Origin: Desulfobacterales bacterium HSG17
GTDB taxonomy: Bacteria > Desulfobacterota > Desulfobacteria > Desulfobacterales > Desulfococcaceae
DNA: 16,116 nucleotides
Assembly (NCBI GenBank): GCA_030377945.1
Contig: JAUCGD010000062.1
Coordinates: forward strand, 1-16,116
Direction: 5' to 3'
The position numbers were made by a program, and so were the translations under genes. Each line of letters begins with the position of its first letter. Position 1 is the stretch's first letter. Below the pieces are notes generated by a model. That model did not search any database. It saw only the letters and a list, made by a program, of their open reading frames with translations, and had not been told where the DNA came from. Of this stretch, positions 1 through 7,170 are shown one piece after another.

Positions 1-526
1 TGATTTTTATCCTATTTTGAATCAAGTACTCGACTAACTCAGGAATTAGAAAGGGTAATTCAGCCTTTTCCCACCTTCGTTTTTCAGCATTAAAACCGGT
101 TTCCAAATATTCAATAAAAACCTCTTTATCTGTCTTTTTTGAAATCCGGTGGAAAAAATCTGTGTAAAGAGAATTTTTATCAGTTTCAAAAAATAAAATA
201 TTTTCAAAATCCGATGTATTGATCTTTGTTTTTTTTATCTGCTTTGCAACTTCATTTGTTTGTTTTAAAAACACATTATAATTGGTCAACAGATTACCCA
301 ATTTCCCAGAGGCTTCCGGGGTAAAAACCGAATTGATATTTTCCATTGGCATAAGATAAAAGACAGGCTTTAAAAAACATAAAATCTGGGTATTTACATA
401 CTCCATAATTCTCTGGTTCACATCTTCCAACGGCACTTCTACATCCAGCCAGGTAATCTTATCATCTATCTTTTTTTTCAGGCATACCGTATTGTTGGTT
501 ACATGCACACTAAATGTACAATCCAT
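1..526 (-). CDS. Unrecognised protein, 5' part only (runs off the left edge)
   Basis: This reading frame starts at ATG 526 and stays open to base 1, giving 175 codons with no stop, so the gene continues outside the window. A GAGGAG ribosome-binding site lies at 530-535, only 3 bases before the ATG, which is close but usable. The protein begins MDCTFSVHVTNNTVCLKKK and is lysine-, glutamate- and asparagine-rich. I see no signal peptide, no membrane segment, no Rossmann glycine motif and no metal-binding cysteine cluster in this part. I do not recognise the family. It follows the C-methyltransferase gene by 81 bases on the same strand, so it is probably the next gene of the same operon; its role cannot be read from this fragment. 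Confidence 0.75.
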   Translation of the reverse strand, partial: MDCTFSVHVTNNTVCLKKKIDDKITWLDVEVPLEDVNQRIMEYVNTQILCFLKPVFYLMPMENINSVFTPEASGKLGNLLTNYNVFLKQTNEVAKQIKKTKINTSDFENILFFETDKNSLYTDFFHRISKKTDKEVFIEYLETGFNAEKRRWEKAELPFLIPELVEYLIQNRIKI

Positions 527-615
527 GATCTCCTCATTTTATAAAATTTATCCATTTTTTTTAAATCCAAATCTTTAATCTGTGCATCGTTTAAAAAATC
601 GAACTTTTCAAACAC
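499..615 (-). other. Possible small ORF, or frame-shifted tail of the methyltransferase
   Basis: In the frame one base forward from that of the methyltransferase, a 38-codon stretch runs from GTG 615 to a TAA at 499-501. It reads VFEKFDFLNDAQIKDLDLKK and continues MDKFYKMRRSW before an unremarkable end that overlaps the next gene by 28 bases. The acidic and lysine-rich composition looks more like protein than like noise. A GAGGAA lies at 625-630, 9 bases before the GTG. It may be a small gene, or the C-terminal tail of the methyltransferase displaced by a single-base indel. I cannot decide, and chance is also possible in such AT-rich DNA. Confidence 0.2.
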
Positions 616-1705
616 ATATAAATGTTCCTCTATATTTATTTACAAACTTTTTTTTTATTCTCTCTCCTGTTTCTTTGTACGGAAGAATAACCAGATCAGA
701 GTCTTTTAACTGCATCGGGTGCATTATTTTTTTTCCATAGAACTCATCTCCGACTCTTGATATATTTTCATCAACAAAAAATGAATTTTCCCCCTTTAAA
801 AGGAAATTAATAAATGCAGCATTTATGGTTGAACCCAGAACACCGATTCTTCCGCCATGTTCAACTGCCTCAATTTTCTTTTTCACATCCTGAAAATAAG
901 ATAGTGATGAATAAAGGATTGCCCCTTGTTTGTATTCATGTTTTACCTTCTCTATCACTGCTATACCCGCTGTATTTCGATTTGCCCAATTATTTTTGCA
1001 CACACTGAATTTGAATCCGGAACTATTGAATATATTTTCTAAAACTGTTTCTGAATAATAGATCATTTGATCACCATAAAGAAGGACATAAGGATTAGTG
1101 ACAATATCAGTAATCTCTATAAAAACAAATCCATTTGGTTTTAGCAATTTCTTGAGTTGACTTAAGAACTGATTCAAATCCGGAATATATTGAATAACAT
1201 TTGCAACAATAATTGCATCAAACTGCCGTGTGATTTTCGAAAGTTTTTCTGACCAGAAATAAAAATTATCATTCCGAGGGAATATGGATTCAATTTTTGG
1301 ATTAACATCAAATCCATGCAATTGAGCAGATTCATATATTTGATCGAATTCCAGAAGCATTTTACCATCCAGGCATCCGATATCAAGTAGGACCGGCCGT
1401 CTCATGGGAAGGTACTCCTTTAAAAACCGGGCACGCGCTTTATAAACGGAAACATTTTCATTGCTGTTGGAATTTTCAAAAGAGATATAATGCGTTTTTT
1501 TTACAATAAAATATTCATCATTCTTATAAATATCCTTAATATCCGACTCAACCGTCTTGGTTTGATTATTGAAAATGTTAAGACAATTTCTACATTGAAT
1601 CTTTGCAGAAGACCGGGAGAGAATCTTAAAATCCGAATGGCGAAAACTTGGAAAAGGAAAGATAACTTCTTTGAGTTCCAAATGATTACAAAAAGGACAA
1701 TTCAT
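608..1705 (-). CDS. SAM-dependent sugar C-methyltransferase, three-domain type
   Basis: The 365-residue protein has the layout of sugar C-methyltransferases of the TylC3/NovU kind. An N-terminal zinc-binding module carries CPFC (Cys3, Cys6) and CRNC (Cys38, Cys41). A Rossmann methyltransferase domain follows with the SAM motif LLDIGCLDG at 106-114 and an acidic strand end at GFDVN 131-135. A C-terminal Rossmann-like module has IGVLGSTINAAF at 287-298 and FVDENISRVGDEFYGKKI at 310-327. Characterised relatives methylate a carbon next to a keto group of an NDP-4-keto-deoxysugar, which fits the SDR and aminotransferase genes upstream. The start is ATG with AAGGTAGG 5 bases before it, 35 bases after the sulfotransferase gene. 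The C-terminus (YRGTFICV) looks slightly short for the family; see the shifted-frame stretch that follows. The substrate is inferred only from context. Confidence 0.82.
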   Translation of the reverse strand: MNCPFCNHLELKEVIFPFPSFRHSDFKILSRSSAKIQCRNCLNIFNNQTKTVESDIKDIYKNDEYFIVKKTHYISFENSNSNENVSVYKARARFLKEYLPMRRPVLLDIGCLDGKMLLEFDQIYESAQLHGFDVNPKIESIFPRNDNFYFWSEKLSKITRQFDAIIVANVIQYIPDLNQFLSQLKKLLKPNGFVFIEITDIVTNPYVLLYGDQMIYYSETVLENIFNSSGFKFSVCKNNWANRNTAGIAVIEKVKHEYKQGAILYSSLSYFQDVKKKIEAVEHGGRIGVLGSTINAAFINFLLKGENSFFVDENISRVGDEFYGKKIMHPMQLKDSDLVILPYKETGERIKKKFVNKYRGTFICV

Positions 1706-1740
1706 ATTAACCTACCTTATTTATTACAAAAAAATCCATG

Positions 1741-3249
1741 TCAGATACCTGGAATTTGTATTTTCGTATTGTCTATTGTTATAATAAGTTCCGGCAGACA
1801 ATTTTCTTTTTTGATCAATCTTTTAAAAGCCATGGCAGATTCAATCCCCCTTTTAATAATTCTATATGGACAGGACAAAAATGCCAGAAAATAACGAAAT
1901 GAGCTGATGATCAAATAAAAAAAGCTATTTGCGAATATAATAACCCTGCCCTTTATCGAACCTGAATGCTGACCTATCTGTGCCTGAAAAAAAATGATAA
2001 ATTTTTTAAACCATCTTTCTTTCCATAAATTTAGACCACGATTATACCATTTATGTCTGTAATAAGCATTAAAACTGTAATCCTTGAATGGCACCCTGCC
2101 GGTTGCCTCGTCAAAAGCACTTTTAAAGAACTCTTTCATATGGTTTGGATTTAAATATTGAAAAAAAGTTTCCAATTCATAGGCAGACGGAAGAAAAATA
2201 GCAAAAAACAACAAAATTCTTTTAAAGAATTTATATTTTTTGTGTTTATATAAAGCATAATCATATTTCAGGCAGTAATCATAGAACAATCCCTCAATTA
2301 CAAACCAGTCCAAAGGATGCAGTTTTTGTTGCCAGTCAAGGGAAACAATCCTTGGATTGGGTTTGTTCATGGGTGCCATGTCATAAATTTTGCTCCCCCA
2401 CCAGAGCTGGCCGCCAAAGGTACTTTTAAGAAATATTTTATTGAATTTAATTCCCATAAAATCAGCAATACTTTTCATGAGTCTTTCAAGACAATAATGC
2501 ATGTCTTCATGCCGGACAACCCTTATATTTTCTTGGGGTAGATTTTTTAAACATTCCATGCTTTCAACGAGATATTGCCAGATAAAATAATAAGTTCTTT
2601 GAAAATAAACTACATAATCTGTTCTATCCAGTTTTTGTGCATCCAGTTTCAGGGTGCTTCTATACCTTCCGTTTATATTTGACCTGGGGTCCCTGACCAT
2701 GGCGATAGTGAGCATATCCGGGAAATCTTTCTCAAGATATCTGGGGCCGTATTCATGGACATGAATATGATAAACCAGGCATTTTTTTACAGTCAAATCC
2801 TCACCCCGGCAAAAGGCATATGCATAATGAACCGCAAGTAAAAATATTCTGCAACAAACCGGTTTATTTTGTAATAAATGTTTTAAAAAACTTTTGAAAT
2901 AAATTTCATTTACCTCAAGCCACTGATCCTTGTTATTACCCAGGTTTGCCATTCCATCGTTGGCTGGAATTCTTCTTGAATCAATTACGGAAGCATGTTT
3001 TATACAAAAGATCTTAATAATAGTTTCCCAATTCCAGGTATCCTTTAACTCGTCTTTCCATTGATACCAGTGGGGATATAAATACATTAACTGGTATCCC
3101 GGGACCATATAAATTTCCGGATGACCGTCTATATAGCTTTGTAAAAGCTTGCTTCCACTTCCATTGCCTGTCCCAAAACATACCATCCGTGGTTCGGCAA
3201 TATCGTCAAAGGCTGGCCAGTTATTTTCTGCATCTATTATCTTATTCAA
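1741..3249 (-). CDS. Sulfotransferase-family protein with long C-terminal extension
   Basis: This 502-residue protein carries the two PAPS-binding signatures of sulfotransferases. A 5'-phosphosulfate loop, GTGNGSGSKLLQSYIDGHPE, lies at 26-45, and a 3'-phosphate motif MVRDPRSNINGRYRS lies at 184-198, where Arg186 and Ser190 are the expected contacts. The catalytic core ends near residue 335. The remaining 165 or so residues include hydrophobic stretches near 345-357 and 436-460 that could be membrane-associated; there is no signal peptide. It probably transfers sulfate from PAPS to a sugar hydroxyl of the glycan made by this operon, but the acceptor is not known. The gene overlaps the aminotransferase gene by 4 bases (TTGA). 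It appears to start at TTG, since no in-frame ATG lies nearby upstream and the next one, Met22, is just before the PAPS loop. Confidence 0.72.
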   Translation of the reverse strand: MNKIIDAENNWPAFDDIAEPRMVCFGTGNGSGSKLLQSYIDGHPEIYMVPGYQLMYLYPHWYQWKDELKDTWNWETIIKIFCIKHASVIDSRRIPANDGMANLGNNKDQWLEVNEIYFKSFLKHLLQNKPVCCRIFLLAVHYAYAFCRGEDLTVKKCLVYHIHVHEYGPRYLEKDFPDMLTIAMVRDPRSNINGRYRSTLKLDAQKLDRTDYVVYFQRTYYFIWQYLVESMECLKNLPQENIRVVRHEDMHYCLERLMKSIADFMGIKFNKIFLKSTFGGQLWWGSKIYDMAPMNKPNPRIVSLDWQQKLHPLDWFVIEGLFYDYCLKYDYALYKHKKYKFFKRILLFFAIFLPSAYELETFFQYLNPNHMKEFFKSAFDEATGRVPFKDYSFNAYYRHKWYNRGLNLWKERWFKKFIIFFQAQIGQHSGSIKGRVIIFANSFFYLIISSFRYFLAFLSCPYRIIKRGIESAMAFKRLIKKENCLPELIITIDNTKIQIPGI

Positions 3250-4343
3250 ATTTTCATTCCGTAAAAGTTTAAGATTGATTCAATAACCCAATCTTGTTCC
3301 AATGAAGTCAGTTTTTCATGATTTGGGATGGAAAGCATTCGCTTGACTATTTTCTCAGATACAGGTAACCGCGGATTGAATTTATCTTTATATGCCTGAT
3401 GTTCCGGCAAAAGCAAGGGATGATGTATCTTTGTTTCAATGCCACTCTTATCAAGATATGCTCTCAATTCATCACGTTGTTCCACCTGAATCACATAGGT
3501 ATAAAAGACATTGGAAAATCCAGGATTCTGAACCGGACATTTCACACAACCGGAAAGCGCTTGATCATATTTTTTTGCTATCCTGCATCTTTTTTGAATG
3601 ATCTGTCCCACTCTTTTAAGTTCTATCAAAAGACAAGCTGCCTGTAGTGTTTGCATCCTGAAATTCAGGCTGGGATAATGGCAGTTCTCGCGGTTTACAG
3701 TCCCGTTATATCTTAAGGCTTCCAGTTTATCTTTTATGTCCAGACGGTCTGTCAGTACTGCCCCTGCTTCACCATAAGAATGAAATACTTTCATGGAATT
3801 CATGCTAAAGCAGGAAATATCTCCAAAAGAGCCTGCTGTTCTGTGTGCCTGTTTTGCACCAAAAGCCTGGGCAGCATCTTCCACCACGTAAAGATTATGT
3901 TTCCCGGCAATATCCATGAGTTTGTTCATGTCACACATCTGCCCTGTGTAATGGACAGGAACAATGGCTTTGGTTTTTTTTGTTATCATTTCAGGAATAA
4001 GTCCAGTATCCATATTCAGATCTTCCCTGATATCCACAAAAACAGGAGTTGCCCCAGTCAAAACAATGGCATTAAGGGTGGCCACCCATGACATGGATGT
4101 GGTAATGACTTCGTCACCAGAGCCGATATTAAGAGATCTCAAAGCCATGTAAAGAGCATCAGTCCCCGAACTTACCCCTATGGCATATTTTCTGTGGCAA
4201 AAATCTGCAATTTTATTTTCAAATTGTGCAATCTCAGGTCCCAGGATGACCTGCCCGTGTGAAAGAACCCTATCAATGGCATCAAGTAGTTCTGATTTTA
4301 GGGCAGCATCTATAACACTTAGATTTAAATACCTGACCTTCAC
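3246..4343 (-). CDS. DegT/DnrJ/EryC1/StrS-family PLP sugar aminotransferase
   Basis: At 365 residues this is a full-length fold-type I sugar aminotransferase. It has the N-terminal SHGQVILGPEIAQFE signature (28-42), the phosphate-binding GVSSGTDALYMAL (56-68), the cofactor-ring Asp and Gln in VEDAAQAFGA (154-163) and the Schiff-base Lys185 in CFSMNSMKVF (178-187). The family moves an amino group from glutamate to an NDP-keto-sugar, here presumably the product of one of the two SDR proteins encoded just upstream. Motifs do not say which carbon is aminated; a LegC-like 4-aminotransferase role in legionaminate precursor synthesis is possible but not shown. The start is GTG, overlapping the SDR stop by 4 bases (GTGA), with GGAG 7 bases upstream. 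It overlaps the sulfotransferase gene by 4 bases at its end. Confidence 0.88.
   Translation of the reverse strand: MKVRYLNLSVIDAALKSELLDAIDRVLSHGQVILGPEIAQFENKIADFCHRKYAIGVSSGTDALYMALRSLNIGSGDEVITTSMSWVATLNAIVLTGATPVFVDIREDLNMDTGLIPEMITKKTKAIVPVHYTGQMCDMNKLMDIAGKHNLYVVEDAAQAFGAKQAHRTAGSFGDISCFSMNSMKVFHSYGEAGAVLTDRLDIKDKLEALRYNGTVNRENCHYPSLNFRMQTLQAACLLIELKRVGQIIQKRCRIAKKYDQALSGCVKCPVQNPGFSNVFYTYVIQVEQRDELRAYLDKSGIETKIHHPLLLPEHQAYKDKFNPRLPVSEKIVKRMLSIPNHEKLTSLEQDWVIESILNFYGMKI
3257..3260 (-). promoter_or_regulatory. Ribosome-binding site supporting the TTG start of the sulfotransferase gene
   Basis: GGAA on the minus strand lies 7 bases before TTG 3249. It sits inside the last codons of the aminotransferase gene. 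It is of moderate strength, and the 4-base overlap suggests that translation may be coupled. Confidence 0.4.
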
Positions 4344-5299
4344 ACCTGTTCTCCTGATATTGAATTAAACAATTTTTTCATAGTTTTAACATTATACCAG
4401 ATGTCCTGGTCGTAAAGTTTTTCAGCCTTTACTGCTGCGATGATCTCTTCAATGGCTTTGCCAATATTATATTCCTGTTTAAAGCCTGTTCCTGTTAGTT
4501 TATCGGAATTCAACCGATAGGATCTGGGATCCTTGGATGCGGTTACTTTTATTTCAGCAGAAAGCTTTTGCACAATCGTATTGGCAATATCAAGAATGGA
4601 AATATTTTCAAAGCCTGCATTAAAAATTCCCGTATATTTATCTTTGGCCTCAAGGAAATGAATAAAAACATTGGTGATATCCTGAATATGAATATTTGGC
4701 CTTGTCTGGTTCCCGCCAAAAACTGTAATCAAATTATTGGAAAGAGCCTGCATGGTGAGCATGTTCACGGAAACATCCAGTCTCATTCTAGGCGAAAAAC
4801 CACAAACTGTTGCCGGTCTTATAATCTGTACAGCTATATCCTTTTGATAGCTCAAAAGCACCCGTTCACTTATCATTTTGGTTTTATTATAATCTGATAT
4901 GGGAACAAGGCTTAAATCTTCCGTAACCTGTTCCTCATCCTTGACCCCGTAAACACTTCCCGAACTTGCATAAATGAACTGTTTGACATTATTTTTAATA
5001 GATTTTTCCACAAGCCCCATTGTAGCAAGCGCATTGACTTCCCACACAAGTTTGGCATCAAGATCTCCACAGGGATCATTGGCTACATTGGCAAGATGAA
5101 TCACAGCATCAATATTTTGCAATGATATTAATGAAACATCCCTAATATCTCCCTGAACTATTTTAAGCCTTTCATGCTCCTCAAGAAAATTTCCAAACCA
5201 CATCAGGTCAAAAACTGTCACATCAAAGCCCCTTTTCAATAATTTGGGCACCATAACCGAGCCTATATAACCACAACCACCAGTAACAAGAACCTTCAT
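4340..5299 (-). CDS. Extended SDR NAD-dependent sugar epimerase/reductase
   Basis: The 319-residue protein is a typical extended short-chain dehydrogenase. The NAD-binding loop VTGGCGYIG is at 5-13, DIRD at 51-54, the active-site strand YASSGSVYG at 110-118 and an intact YxxxK at Tyr137 and Lys141 (YNKTK). The NDP-sugar-binding C-terminal domain includes TRPNIHIQDITNVF, which closes the active site in UDP-sugar epimerases. It should epimerise or reduce an NDP-4-keto- or NDP-hexose; the exact substrate is not readable. It lies 27 bases after the dehydratase-like SDR gene, has a good GGAG 5 bases before its ATG, and overlaps the aminotransferase gene by 4 bases. That suggests the three form one NDP-sugar route. 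Confidence 0.85.
   Translation of the reverse strand: MKVLVTGGCGYIGSVMVPKLLKRGFDVTVFDLMWFGNFLEEHERLKIVQGDIRDVSLISLQNIDAVIHLANVANDPCGDLDAKLVWEVNALATMGLVEKSIKNNVKQFIYASSGSVYGVKDEEQVTEDLSLVPISDYNKTKMISERVLLSYQKDIAVQIIRPATVCGFSPRMRLDVSVNMLTMQALSNNLITVFGGNQTRPNIHIQDITNVFIHFLEAKDKYTGIFNAGFENISILDIANTIVQKLSAEIKVTASKDPRSYRLNSDKLTGTGFKQEYNIGKAIEEIIAAVKAEKLYDQDIWYNVKTMKKLFNSISGEQV
4351..4354 (-). promoter_or_regulatory. Ribosome-binding site that decides the GTG start of the aminotransferase gene
   Basis: A GGAG on the minus strand lies 7 bases before GTG 4343. No ATG with comparable spacing exists, and the next two codons (AAG GTC) begin the conserved N-terminus, so the non-ATG start is well supported. 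Confidence 0.6.
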
Positions 5300-5326
5300 T
5301 CTGTCTCCACGTAAAATATTTTTAAA

Positions 5327-6325
5327 TCAAGATTTATGGATATAATCCAGGGGCTGTTTCAACAACTCGTTTAAATTTTCTTCAACCCATGAAACCACTT
5401 GTTTAATTCCATCATCCAAAGACAGCTTATCTTTCCATCCCAGTTCTTTTTTTGCTTTACTTGAATCAAGCAGATATGCTGCATCTTTTCCAGGTCGTTC
5501 CTCTGCTATCTGAACATATTCATTAAAATCAATATCCATTATATCAGCAATTTTCTCCACCAGTGAGCGTATGGAATTATTCTCACTGGTGGCAAAATGA
5601 AAAATTTCTCCAGGTTTGCCATTACGCATAGCTTTGATGGTTCCATGCACAACATCTTTAATATCAATAAAAGAGCGGATAGAGGCTCCACCGCCGTGAA
5701 GTTGAAGTTTTCTGTCTGTTTTAAAAAACAAAATAGCCCTTGGAATTATCCTGTAAAGCTGCTGTCCAGGGCCGTAAACATTTGCAGCCCTGATAAATAC
5801 GACAGGAAAATCATAATTTTTTAAAAAACTCATAAGGCTCATATCGGCAGATGCCCGTGATACAGCATAAGGAGTGCTGGGATTATATATAGTATTTTCC
5901 TTGATCAGCCCTTCACAGGCACCATATACCTCAGGAGTTGAAATATGCACATATTTTTCAATAAAAGAGTATGTTCTAAGCCTGTCATGAAAATTTATTG
6001 TTGAAACAACATTGGTTTTAAACCAGTCTTCGGGTCTTTCCCAACTCTGTCCTACCATGCTCTGGGCAGCAAAATTAACTATATATTCGGGTTTAAAATC
6101 CTGAACTAGGGCCATAATTTTTTCAAGGTCATGATTTAAATCATATTGAAAAAATCTGAAATTTTCGTATTCAGTCTTACCATGCCATTTATAGGGCAAA
6201 AAAAACTGTTCTGCTTCTTTTGACCTGCTTATACCTGCCACATCAAATCCTTGTTCCAGGGCAATATCAATAAAATGAGACCCTGAAAATGAATTGCTGC
6301 CCAATACAATAATTTTTTTTCCCAT
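5327..6325 (-). CDS. GDP-mannose/dTDP-glucose 4,6-dehydratase-like SDR protein
   Basis: The protein has 332 residues and the extended-SDR dehydratase layout. A glycine-poor cofactor loop GSNSFSGSHF is at 9-18, followed by NFAAQSMVGQSW (84-95), the active-site strand STPEVYGA (129-136) and the sugar-binding GPGQQLYRIIPR (186-196). Near the C-terminus, ERPGKDAAYLLDSSKAKKELGW (277 onward) is typical of 4,6-dehydratases. Two catalytic positions differ from the textbook pattern. The YxxxK motif reads YAVSR, with Arg157 in place of lysine, and the TDE triplet reads TPE, keeping only Glu131. From memory, related proteins in polysaccharide clusters share this form, so it may be a subfamily feature rather than decay. 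It overlaps the transketolase gene by 1 base (TAATG). It probably acts on an NDP-sugar; the reaction is uncertain. Confidence 0.78.
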   Translation of the reverse strand: MGKKIIVLGSNSFSGSHFIDIALEQGFDVAGISRSKEAEQFFLPYKWHGKTEYENFRFFQYDLNHDLEKIMALVQDFKPEYIVNFAAQSMVGQSWERPEDWFKTNVVSTINFHDRLRTYSFIEKYVHISTPEVYGACEGLIKENTIYNPSTPYAVSRASADMSLMSFLKNYDFPVVFIRAANVYGPGQQLYRIIPRAILFFKTDRKLQLHGGGASIRSFIDIKDVVHGTIKAMRNGKPGEIFHFATSENNSIRSLVEKIADIMDIDFNEYVQIAEERPGKDAAYLLDSSKAKKELGWKDKLSLDDGIKQVVSWVEENLNELLKQPLDYIHKS

Positions 6326-7161
6326 TAATTCAACCCCAGTTCATTTTTTGCTTTAATAACTTCCTGATTTGTAGGAATCCTGTAGTGCCAATTATTGTCA
6401 TCTTCCATAAAAGATATCCCTTTGCCTTTTACAGTATGGGCAATAATTGCACAAGGCCGGTCAAATACGGCAAATGTTTTCAAAAGCGTTGTAACAATCT
6501 CCTGCATATTATGCCCATCAATCTCAAAAGTTTGAAACCCAAAAGACTGCCATTTGTCAACAAGAGGGTCAATCCCCAATATATCCTGACTTCTTCCTGT
6601 TGCCTGCCATTTGTTAAAATCAATAATAACTGTAATATTGTTCAATTTTTGACCGGAGGCAAACATTGCTGTCTCCCATACAGAACCTTCATTACACTCC
6701 CCGTCACTGATAAGAACAAAAGTCTTGTTATCCCGCTTCTGAATACGGTCAGACAAAGCAATTCCAATTCCTATTGACAGGCCATGCCCGAGAGAGCCTG
6801 TGGCAGCCTCAACACCAGGCAGGGTTCTTGGCCCTGGATGATCTTCAAGCATACTGCCAGACAGGCTATAGGTATCCAGTAAATCCATGTCTATGATACC
6901 TTTAAACGCCAAAATTGCATAAAGTGCTGCTGCAGCATGACCTTTACTTAAAATAAAACGATCTTTTTTTAAATTATTTAATTTTTTCTGATCAAAATTA
7001 AGAATTTTAAAATATAACGCCACCAGTATATCCACACATGACAGAGCCGAACCGAGATGAGCCGCTTTTGAATTATTCGACATCTCCACAAGCCTTCCCC
7101 TGACTCTTAAAGCCATTATATCAAGGTCTTTAACCAAACCAATTGAATTTTTATTATCCAT
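6325..7161 (-). CDS. Transketolase, N-terminal (thiamine-diphosphate-binding) subunit
   Basis: At 278 residues this is the first half of a split transketolase. Visible hallmarks are AHLGSALSCVDILVALY (34-50), the active-site FILSKGHAAAALY (69-81), GSLGHGLSIGIGIA (122-135) and the diphosphate/Mg motif ISDGECNEGSVWE (151-163), followed by DFNKWQATG at 181-189. A late AHTVKGKGISFME (241-253) is also typical. The pyrimidine-binding C-terminal half, needed for activity and usually the next gene, is absent: the stop overlaps the next gene's ATG and that gene is an SDR. The partner must be encoded elsewhere, or this subunit works with another protein. It follows the SIS isomerase gene by 9 bases. 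Its ribosome-binding site is weak, so coupling is likely. The family moves two-carbon ketol units between sugar phosphates. Confidence 0.88.
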   Translation of the reverse strand: MDNKNSIGLVKDLDIMALRVRGRLVEMSNNSKAAHLGSALSCVDILVALYFKILNFDQKKLNNLKKDRFILSKGHAAAALYAILAFKGIIDMDLLDTYSLSGSMLEDHPGPRTLPGVEAATGSLGHGLSIGIGIALSDRIQKRDNKTFVLISDGECNEGSVWETAMFASGQKLNNITVIIDFNKWQATGRSQDILGIDPLVDKWQSFGFQTFEIDGHNMQEIVTTLLKTFAVFDRPCAIIAHTVKGKGISFMEDDNNWHYRIPTNQEVIKAKNELGLN

Positions 7162-7170
7162 AAATTATTT

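Noticed and set aside
527..607. Possible terminator between the methyltransferase gene and the next gene
   Set aside because: The only inverted repeat (TCGATTTTTTAAACGA) is short, AT-rich and bulged, and no T-run follows a GC-rich stem on the minus strand.
643..652. Frameshift at the nine-base homopolymer near the methyltransferase C-terminus
   Set aside because: A shift at this point would run into a TAA within a few codons in the forward-shifted frame, so any indel that extends the protein must lie further downstream.
1490..1894. Plus-strand open frame of 134 codons
   Set aside because: It is antisense to the starts and ends of the methyltransferase and sulfotransferase genes, with no good ribosome-binding site and no plausible domain.
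6385..6777. Plus-strand open frame of 130 codons
   Set aside because: It is antisense to the transketolase half, whose thiamine-diphosphate motifs are intact; the plus-strand product is unstructured and cysteine/histidine-rich without a motif pattern.
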